Below, piece after piece: positions 4,733 through 10,390 of a stretch of 10,390 nucleotides of DNA (the stretch's first letter is position 1; every line of letters starts with the position of its first letter). The translations under genes and the position numbers were made by a program. This DNA is from Candidatus Eiseniibacteriota bacterium (GTDB lineage Bacteria; Eisenbacteria; RBG-16-71-46; JAFGJU01): NCBI GenBank assembly GCA_016928935.1, contig JAFGJU010000061.1:1-10390 (forward strand), written 5' to 3'. The notes beneath the pieces are model-generated. The model was not told the origin of the DNA and made no database searches. It worked only from the letters and a program-made list of their open reading frames with translations.

Positions 4733-6460
4733 CTACTTGGTCTGCTGCTGTGATTTCTTGGGCTCCTGCGCCTTGGGCGCCTCGGTTGGAGCTCCCAGGG
4801 TGACTCCGGCCAGCACTTCTTCGTGTATCTCGGGTTTGTACTTTTCCCGCAGGCTCTTCAGAAGCTCCTGGAGCAAGACCTCTTCCTTCTGGGCGCGAAC
4901 GTCGTTCACGACGTGAACCCAGGCCAGGTTGATGGGCGACGGGACCGCGGGCTTCTTGGCCAGAAGCTGCAGGATCATGAAGCCCTCCCGCGTCTCGCCA
5001 GGGCCGGCGATCTCCCCGACCTTCAGGTTCTTCGTCAAGGAGTCCACCATTGCGTCCCTGCCGGCGTTCGTCTGCCACTCGCCGTCACGAGCTTTGGTGA
5101 CGGGGTCAACGGAATTCTCGCGCACGAGCTTCTTGAAATCCTTGCCGGCTCTGGCCAGGGCCACAAGAGAATCGGCCGTTACCCTCTCTTCGACGATCAG
5201 CCTCCTGAGCGTCAGCACCGCGGGGGTCCCGTATTTTTCCTGGTTCTCCCTGTAGTGCTCGAACACCTCCGTGTCGGACATCTTCACGCTGTCGCGGACG
5301 AACTTCTGGTAGAGGGTCTCGACCATCTTCTCTTCCCTCAGTCTCACCAGGTCTTTCTTGACGGCCGGGCGCTTGTGTATCTTCAGCTTTCTGGCCTCGA
5401 CGGCGAGCGGCTCCGTGATGGCCTCCGATTCGACCATCCCTCTTATCTCCTCAAAGGTCGTGGTCGTCGGAAGGGCGGTCACCCCGCCCGCCTCCAGACT
5501 CTTCACGAAATCGGCAATCGTGTACTTGCCCTCTTTGGTAGTCGCAAGCACCGTCGCTCGCTGCTCTGCGGAGAAGCGTTTCTCAATCTCCCTGGGTGTG
5601 GCCTCGGCCTCCGTCGTGCAGGCCCACACGCCCTGCGCCAGGACCCTGATCGTCTCGTCGTCCAGCACGAGGTTGTGCGTCTTTCTGGTCTTCTCCACGA
5701 AGTTTGTCGCCAGGGTCCTTCGCTTATCCATTATCAGCATGGACTCCAGCTGAGTCTTCAGCTTGTCGTAGGGGTCGAGCTGTCTCTTGCGTTTCTCCTC
5801 GACTTTCAAGATATGCCACCCGAACGGCGTCTTGAACGCGTCGCTCACCTCGCCCGGCCGAAGCCTGAAAGCCCAATCGAAAAACTCGGAGGAGTCCGAG
5901 GGCTCCTTGGAGAAGAACCCGAGATCCCCGCCCATCGCTGAAGTGGTTGCGTCTTCCGAGTACAACTTGGCCATCTCCGCGAAATCCCGGCCGGCCCTTA
6001 TTTGCCTCAAGACGTCCAATGCACGCAGCGAGTCACTGAGCACGATGCGCCTGGCGTGGACTTCGTCCTGCCGCGTCATGTCCTCGTAGCGCTGCTTTAT
6101 CTCCTTCTCTGTGACCTTGGATTTTTCCATTATCTCGGCGCTGTAGAGCTCTCTCAGAAGGTACTGCTGCTCGAGCCTCTTTATGGCGGCAATGGTTTCT
6201 TCGGCCTTGTCGAGCTTCCTGTCGTAGGACGCAAGCACAAGGAGCTCCTTGTCGATGATGTCGTCCAGGAACCGCCTTTTGCCCTCCTCTCCGGCGTCCT
6301 GCGGCAGGTAGCCGGGCGGGATTCTCATGTAGGTCTCCTGGAGGTCTCCCACCGTGATTTTCCGCGAACCCACTTCTGCCACGACCTTCTTGGACTCATC
6401 CCTGCTGCATGCGGTCACGGCAACAAGCAGGATTATAACGACATACAGAACCTTCTTCAT
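4733..6460 (-). CDS. Parvulin-domain lipoprotein, tandemly duplicated PpiC/PrsA type
   Basis: Predicted envelope folding factor anchored by lipid. The 575 residues begin with a lipoprotein signal: MKK, a hydrophobic stretch, and the lipobox VTAC with Cys18. Module 1 (about 28-222) is a helical chaperone segment followed by a parvulin domain (132-222) with GGDLGFFS at 178-184 and GWHILKV at 214-220. Module 2 (about 309-503) repeats the plan: KYTIADFVKSL corresponds to KITVGDLQET, and the helices and parvulin fold follow in the same order. Module 2 lacks the glycine-rich loop and has Met495 where His216 stands in module 1, so it is probably not catalytic. Module 1 itself has Arg138 at the first histidine position. 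The tail after about 558 is rich in Pro, Lys and Gln. I chose ATG 6460, which has a GGAGGG ten bases upstream and starts the signal peptide; an upstream in-frame ATG (6553) would overlap mfd. A PrsA-like foldase for outer-membrane or exported proteins, paired with the SurA next door, is the best guess. Confidence 0.9.
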   Translation of the reverse strand: MKKVLYVVIILLVAVTACSRDESKKVVAEVGSRKITVGDLQETYMRIPPGYLPQDAGEEGKRRFLDDIIDKELLVLASYDRKLDKAEETIAAIKRLEQQYLLRELYSAEIMEKSKVTEKEIKQRYEDMTRQDEVHARRIVLSDSLRALDVLRQIRAGRDFAEMAKLYSEDATTSAMGGDLGFFSKEPSDSSEFFDWAFRLRPGEVSDAFKTPFGWHILKVEEKRKRQLDPYDKLKTQLESMLIMDKRRTLATNFVEKTRKTHNLVLDDETIRVLAQGVWACTTEAEATPREIEKRFSAEQRATVLATTKEGKYTIADFVKSLEAGGVTALPTTTTFEEIRGMVESEAITEPLAVEARKLKIHKRPAVKKDLVRLREEKMVETLYQKFVRDSVKMSDTEVFEHYRENQEKYGTPAVLTLRRLIVEERVTADSLVALARAGKDFKKLVRENSVDPVTKARDGEWQTNAGRDAMVDSLTKNLKVGEIAGPGETREGFMILQLLAKKPAVPSPINLAWVHVVNDVRAQKEEVLLQELLKSLREKYKPEIHEEVLAGVTLGAPTEAPKAQEPKKSQQQTK

Positions 6461-6470
6461 GAGTTTATTA

Positions 6471-6476
6471 CCCTCC
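6471..6476 (-). promoter_or_regulatory. Ribosome binding site of the parvulin lipoprotein gene
   Basis: GGAGGG on the minus strand, ten bases before ATG 6460. It selects the start that begins directly with the lipoprotein signal peptide over the upstream ATG at 6553, which lies inside the end of mfd. Confidence 0.7.
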
Positions 6477-6489
6477 AGAACTGCCCGGT

Positions 6490-6517
6490 TCCAAACAAAA
6501 TGGGGATACCATCCCCT
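6490..6517 (-). terminator. Likely intrinsic terminator after mfd
   Basis: On the minus strand GGGGAT and ATCCCC (plus 6502-6507 and 6511-6516) form a six-pair stem around a three-base loop, followed by ATTTTGTTT. It begins about 20 bases after the mfd stop, within the 76-nt gap before the lipoprotein gene. The stem is short and the T run is interrupted by one G, so termination is probably partial. If it works, the lipoprotein gene needs its own promoter, which I could not identify. Confidence 0.5.
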
Positions 6518-6536
6518 TCCGTTCAAGAGATTCAAA

Positions 6537-9500
6537 CTACTTGACGCTAGCACACGAGTTCAGGGCTTTCAACAGCTTTTTGGTCCTGGAGAACGGCGTT
6601 CCGGCCTCATTTGTGAGCCTTATCTGCATGCGTTGGCCCATCGCGAACTCTATCTGGAACGGCAGCGTGCGCACGAGGCAAGTCGCCTCTCTTTTGGACA
6701 ACCGCCTGGACAGCGTCAGCAGACTGCGGTCGCGCCCCACCGTAATGGAATCGAGCGGAAGGCTCTTGCACTGGAGTCGAATCCTTCGCAGTTCCAGGAG
6801 AGACAGTGTCGGAATGGGCAGCGGCCCGAACCTGTCCTCCAGCTCTTTCTCCACGAGGCTTACCGCCTCGGGCGCGCGGGTCTCAGCCAGCTTTCTGTAC
6901 AGCGACATCCGCTCGGCGTCGTCGGCAACGTATTCCTCGGGTATGTACGCGTCAAGTTCGGCCTTGAGGCGCGGCATTTTTTCTGTCTCGACCGGCTGGC
7001 CCTTGAGCTCGGCCACCGCCTCCTCCAGCAGGCGGCAGTACAAGTCGAACCCGACGCTCAGCATGAAACCGTGCTGTTCGGGACCGAGCATGTTGCCCGC
7101 GCCGCGTATCTCCAGGTCGCGCATCGCTATCTTGAACCCCGCGCCCAGCTCGTCGCACTCCTCCACGGCGCGCAGGCGTCTCTCGGCCGCCTCCGTCAGG
7201 GCCTTCCCCGGCGGCACAAGAAGGTAGGCGTAAGCCTGCTCCCTGGCCCTGCCGACCCTGCCGCGCAGCTGGTAAAGCTGGGCCAGTCCGAAGGTGTCCG
7301 CCCTGTTCACTATCATCGTGTTGACGTTGGGCATGTCGACGCCCGACTCAATTATCATCGTACAGACCAGGACGTCGAACTCGCGGTCTATGAACCTCAG
7401 GATGACCTCTTCCAGCTCGCGCTCGCGCATCTGGCCGTGGGCCACGGCGAACCTGAGCTCCGGCGCCAGCTCCTCCAGCATGGCCGCCATGGACTTGATG
7501 GTCTCGACCCGGTTGTGCACGAAGAACGACTGCCCGCCCCGGTCGGCTTCCCTCATCAGGGCCTCACGTATCAGCTCTTCGTTGAACTCCACGATCTCGG
7601 TCCTTATGGGTATCCTGTCCCTGGGCGGCGTGTTGACGAGCGACATGTCCCGCGCGCCCACCAGGGACATGTGGAGGGTGCGCGGGATGGGCGTGGCCGT
7701 CATAGTGAGCACGTCCACGAGGTGTTTTTTCTTACGCAGCGTCTGTTTGTGCGCCACCCCGAACCTCTGCTCCTCGTCTATGACCAGAAGGCCCAGGTCT
7801 TTGAACTCCACGTCCTTCTGGAGGAGGCGGTGGGTTCCTATGGCGATGTCCACGGTCCCCGACTTGAGTCCTTCCACTATCGCCTTCTGCTCCTGCCTCG
7901 TCTTGAAACGGCTGAGCATCTCCACTCTGACGGGATAACCCGCCAGGCGTTCGGTAAAAGTGGTGAGGTGCTGCTGCGCCAGGACCGTCGTCGGCACCAG
8001 CACGGCGACCTGCTTGGCGTCCATCACAGACTTGAAACTCGCGCGCACGGCCACTTCGGTCTTGCCGTAGCCCACGTCTCCACAGACCAGCCGTTCCATC
8101 GGCGAGGCGGCCTCCATGTCCGCCTTGACGTCCTCACACGCCTGGAGCTGGTCCGGCGTCTCCTCGTACACGAACGAGCTCTCGAGTTCCTTCTGCCATA
8201 CGGTGTCGGGCGAGAAGGAGTGGCCGTAAAGCGCCTTGCGCCTGGCCTCCACCTCTATCAGCTCCTTGGCCATGTCCACGATGGCCTTCCGGGCCCTGGC
8301 CTTGGTGCGCTTCCACAGTGTCCCGCCTATCCTGTGGATGGACGGCACGTGCCCCTCTTCGGACTGATACTTCTGAATCAGACTCAACTGGTCGACCGGG
8401 ATGTAAAGCTTGTCGCCGCCCGCGTAGCCTATTTCCAGGCAGTCGGTCTCGTGCCCGCCGACCGTGAGCCTCTTGAAGCCGCGGTAGACTCCTATGCCGT
8501 ACTCGTAATGCACAACGTAGTCGCCCGGCCTGAGAGCGGAGAGGTCTCTTATGGCCAGCCCCAGGTTGAGCCGGCGTTTGAACCTGCGCCACCTGTACCT
8601 GGAGAAAAGCTCTGTGTCGGTTAGCACCGCAAGCTTGAGCTCCGGAAGTATGAAGCCGGAGCTCAGCCTGCCGGGCTCGACTACAACGTCGTCCCTGGCC
8701 AGGAGCTCCTCCAGTCTTGCCTGCTGGGCTCTCGTGTCACAAAATACGTACGTCAGCATGCCTGACGAGGCGAGCTCGTCCAGGTAGCGGTGGAGCAGTT
8801 TCATGTCCCGGCCCACGGATTCCGGCTCACGCGAGGCGAGCTCTATCCGCCTGACACGCTCGGCGGCCCGCCCCGGGGGTTGCCCGGCGCCGGGAGCTTG
8901 GGCCGGACCCGGCGGCCCGGCATCACTCGGTTCTTCGGCGCCGACGCCCCCGTCCACGCCGACCACGGCCGAAGGCACCCCTGGAACGAACGCCGTCGCC
9001 TCTATCACGCCGGGCTCGGACACTCGCGCGAACGAGGACAAGAGCCCCGTCAGCTCGCCCGGACTCAGGTAGAGCTCGTGAGGGGCCGAGAGCGGCGCTT
9101 CGTGCCGGCTCGTCGCCTCCCACGCCCGAGTGACCTCGCGCTCAAAATAGACGGCCTTGTCGAAAAGCTTCCTTTCGTCCTCCAGAATGAAGACGGTGTC
9201 TTCGGGCAGGTAGCTTGTTACGCTGGTCAGGTCCTGGGCCAGACGGCCGCGCGAGTGAACCAGCGTGCTGAGACAGATCCCGTCGTCTATTCTCTGGAGG
9301 AACTCACGTTCCTCGGAACCCTCCGGGCAGTCCCGAAGCCGCGCCAGGACTTCGTCCGTGACCGCGAGCTCGTAGAGAGGGAGCACGCGCGCTTCCTTCT
9401 CCGTGGACACCGAGAGCTGGGTGTCTGCGTCGAAAATCCTGATGGAGCTCACCACGTCCCCGTCCAGCTCCACTCTCCACGGGCCCGCCTGGCCGAACGA

Positions 9501-10067
9501 GAACACGTCCAGGATGCCGCCGCGCACGCTCATCTCGCCGGCCTGCGTCACCACGGGCTGCCTCGTGAAGCCCATCGTCACGAGCCGGCGCGCTAGGTCC
9601 TCCAGGTCTATTTCCCGGCCGGTCTTGAGGGTCACTGCGGAAGAGGAAAAGAGCTTTTTCGACGGCACTCTTTCCATCACGGCTCTCACCGTCGTCACCA
9701 GCACTCCCGGTGACTTCCTGGCCAGAATGTCGAGGGCGGTCAGCCTGGCGTCCGTGATGGAGGAAAAATCCCGGCTTTCCTTGTAGGGAGGCGTGTCCTT
9801 CTCGGGAAAGAACACCACTTCGTCTTCCGGAAGGAAGAACTCCAGGTCGTCTTTCCTGTCCTCAGCGGGCCGCTCGTCGGGCAGCATCGCCACGACGGGC
9901 CTCCCGGTGTCGGCCCTGACGAGAGCGGCGAGCATGGCTCGCGAGGACCCGGTGAGCCCGCTCACGATCACGAGGGGTCTTCCCTTCTTGCCCAGAGCCC
10001 GCAGCACCTCGCGCCCGGCGTCGGAGTTCCTGAGTTTTGCAAGCAGAGTCTCGGACACGGATGTCAT
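6537..10067 (-). CDS. mfd: Transcription-repair coupling factor Mfd
   Basis: DNA translocase that binds RNA polymerase stalled at lesions, pushes it off and recruits UvrA, starting transcription-coupled nucleotide excision repair. The 1176 residues (E. coli 1148) show the usual order: N-terminal UvrB-like region with a degenerate Walker A (GLTGSSRA at about 37-44), a middle region, the RNA-polymerase-interaction domain at about 512-567 (RPGDYVVHYEYGIGVYRGF), and the RecG-like motor with Walker A GDVGYGKT (663-670), DEEQ box (764-767), TATPIPRT (790-797) and QLRGRVGRA (933-941). The translocation motif around AHGQMRERELE (876-886) and the C-terminal D7 domain (about 1027-1140) are present. A Gly/Pro/Ala-rich stretch at about 370-402 is unusual. 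ATG 10067 is preferred, with a weak GAGAAAG eight bases upstream; GTG 10076 would add three residues. The gene is complete and no motor residue is missing. Confidence 0.98.
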   Translation of the reverse strand: MTSVSETLLAKLRNSDAGREVLRALGKKGRPLVIVSGLTGSSRAMLAALVRADTGRPVVAMLPDERPAEDRKDDLEFFLPEDEVVFFPEKDTPPYKESRDFSSITDARLTALDILARKSPGVLVTTVRAVMERVPSKKLFSSSAVTLKTGREIDLEDLARRLVTMGFTRQPVVTQAGEMSVRGGILDVFSFGQAGPWRVELDGDVVSSIRIFDADTQLSVSTEKEARVLPLYELAVTDEVLARLRDCPEGSEEREFLQRIDDGICLSTLVHSRGRLAQDLTSVTSYLPEDTVFILEDERKLFDKAVYFEREVTRAWEATSRHEAPLSAPHELYLSPGELTGLLSSFARVSEPGVIEATAFVPGVPSAVVGVDGGVGAEEPSDAGPPGPAQAPGAGQPPGRAAERVRRIELASREPESVGRDMKLLHRYLDELASSGMLTYVFCDTRAQQARLEELLARDDVVVEPGRLSSGFILPELKLAVLTDTELFSRYRWRRFKRRLNLGLAIRDLSALRPGDYVVHYEYGIGVYRGFKRLTVGGHETDCLEIGYAGGDKLYIPVDQLSLIQKYQSEEGHVPSIHRIGGTLWKRTKARARKAIVDMAKELIEVEARRKALYGHSFSPDTVWQKELESSFVYEETPDQLQACEDVKADMEAASPMERLVCGDVGYGKTEVAVRASFKSVMDAKQVAVLVPTTVLAQQHLTTFTERLAGYPVRVEMLSRFKTRQEQKAIVEGLKSGTVDIAIGTHRLLQKDVEFKDLGLLVIDEEQRFGVAHKQTLRKKKHLVDVLTMTATPIPRTLHMSLVGARDMSLVNTPPRDRIPIRTEIVEFNEELIREALMREADRGGQSFFVHNRVETIKSMAAMLEELAPELRFAVAHGQMRERELEEVILRFIDREFDVLVCTMIIESGVDMPNVNTMIVNRADTFGLAQLYQLRGRVGRAREQAYAYLLVPPGKALTEAAERRLRAVEECDELGAGFKIAMRDLEIRGAGNMLGPEQHGFMLSVGFDLYCRLLEEAVAELKGQPVETEKMPRLKAELDAYIPEEYVADDAERMSLYRKLAETRAPEAVSLVEKELEDRFGPLPIPTLSLLELRRIRLQCKSLPLDSITVGRDRSLLTLSRRLSKREATCLVRTLPFQIEFAMGQRMQIRLTNEAGTPFSRTKKLLKALNSCASVK

Positions 10068-10098
10068 CGTTAGCACTTTCTCGCGCCGTCCGGTCTTA

Positions 10099-10117
10099 CC
10101 GGGACGGCCCGGTCCCG
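10099..10117 (-). promoter_or_regulatory. GC-rich leader motif and hairpin, mfd copy
   Basis: The minus strand carries GCCGTCCCGG (plus 10099-10108), about 32 nt upstream of ATG 10067. Here the motif forms the 3' arm of a six-pair hairpin CGGGAC/GTCCCG (plus 10100-10105 and 10112-10117); alternatively GCCG-UCC-CGGU can form with one G-U pair, like the surA and ftsE copies. Role unknown. Confidence 0.35.
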
Positions 10118-10119
10118 CC

Positions 10120-10141
10120 GGCCCGGCGTCGTTGCCGGGCC
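10120..10141. other. Strong GC hairpin between the membrane protein gene and mfd
   Basis: GGCCCGGC and GCCGGGCC (10120-10127 and 10134-10141) form a perfect all-GC eight-pair stem with a six-base loop. It lies 56 nt after the stop of the upstream gene and just before the mfd leader motif. No T run follows on either strand, so it could be a non-canonical terminator, an mRNA 3'-end stabiliser, or part of the mfd leader. Confidence 0.35.
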
Positions 10142-10196
10142 CGTCAGGGCTCGCGGCTTGGCCGCCGTGCGCCCACTGCGCCCACCCGGAGCGGGT

Positions 10197-10390
10197 TTAC
10201 TCGGGCGGCGCCGCCGACCTGGCCACGAAAAGCTCGGCCGCCAAGAACCCCATGGCCAGGAGGACGAAAAACGGCCACAGCTCCCGGCCCGAGCGTTCCA
10301 GTTCGTCCACCTCTCCCGCGGATTCGGCGCTTAAAACGACCGAACCGGGAAGCACGCCCCTCAGCCGCGACCTCTCCAGGAATCTCATGC
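10197..10390 (-). CDS. C-terminal end of a membrane protein, BatA/VWA-like tail (partial)
   Basis: Only the last 64 or so codons are in the window; the frame is open to the right edge, so the ATG at 10388 is probably internal. The visible part has a soluble stretch followed by GRELWPFFVLLAMGFLAAEL, a single membrane segment ending close to the C-terminus, and a short tail ARSAAPPE. A GRELW motif leading into a final membrane helix is common at the end of BatA/von Willebrand-type membrane proteins with N-terminal membrane segments, which is why I suggest that family. The sequence here is too short to be sure. The stop is TAA, 129 nt before the mfd start. Confidence 0.5.
   Translation of the reverse strand, partial: MRFLERSRLRGVLPGSVVLSAESAGEVDELERSGRELWPFFVLLAMGFLAAELFVARSAAPPE

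Noticed and set aside
6461..6553. N-terminal extension of the parvulin lipoprotein to the ATG at 6553
   Set aside because: It would overlap mfd, cross the terminator-like hairpin and bury the lipoprotein signal; ATG 6460 has a good ribosome binding site.
6354..8624. Plus-strand open frame of about 756 codons opposite mfd and the start of the lipoprotein gene
   Set aside because: The translation is rich in His, Arg, Leu and Gln and shows no recognisable domain. The opposite strand encodes complete Mfd motifs, so this is a by-product of high-GC codon bias.
1..10390. CRISPR arrays, tRNA or rRNA genes, insertion sequences, defence or toxin genes
   Set aside because: I looked for regular repeats, cloverleaf-like segments, transposase motifs and small toxin-antitoxin pairs on both strands and saw none; nearly all sequence is accounted for by housekeeping genes.

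Overview
All eight genes in this window lie on the minus strand, so the region reads from right to left: 3' end of an unidentified membrane protein gene, mfd, a parvulin-domain lipoprotein gene, surA-like, an rqcP-like S4 gene, pdxA, ftsE, ftsX. The DNA is GC-rich and densely coding, with the codon bias typical of high-GC bacteria (hence long open frames on the opposite strand). Periplasmic SurA, a lipoprotein with a lipobox, and FtsEX together suggest a diderm bacterium. No gene settles the phylum. The proteins look most like those of uncultivated high-GC lineages around the FCB group and neighbouring phyla, which is an impression and not a result. There are no mobile elements, CRISPR repeats, tRNA or rRNA genes.

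Right to left: 10197-10390 encodes the C-terminus of a membrane protein, resembling the tail of BatA/von Willebrand-type proteins. mfd (6537-10067) encodes the transcription-repair coupling factor. After a likely intrinsic terminator comes a 575-residue lipoprotein built from two tandem copies of a chaperone-plus-parvulin module, then a two-parvulin SurA-like periplasmic chaperone. A 90-residue S4-domain RNA-binding protein of the RqcP/HslR type follows, then pdxA (vitamin B6 synthesis), then the tightly coupled ftsE-ftsX pair (ABC-type regulator of septal peptidoglycan hydrolysis).

Functionally this is a housekeeping neighbourhood: DNA repair at stalled RNA polymerase, envelope protein folding, ribosome-associated quality control, pyridoxal phosphate synthesis and cell division. 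Its layout echoes two known ones: surA next to pdxA in Escherichia coli, and rqcP (yabO) a few genes from mfd in Bacillus subtilis. Except for ftsE-ftsX (1 nt), all genes are separated by gaps of 66-129 nt rather than overlapping.

I see no clear undescribed multi-gene system. The most interesting material is in the gaps and in protein details: a GC-rich motif shared by three leaders (mfd, surA, ftsE) at nearly the same distance from the start codon, with small predicted hairpins; a tandem repeat in the ftsE leader; an inverted repeat upstream of pdxA; a duplicated lipoprotein whose second parvulin domain looks dead; and a strongly basic insertion in PdxA.
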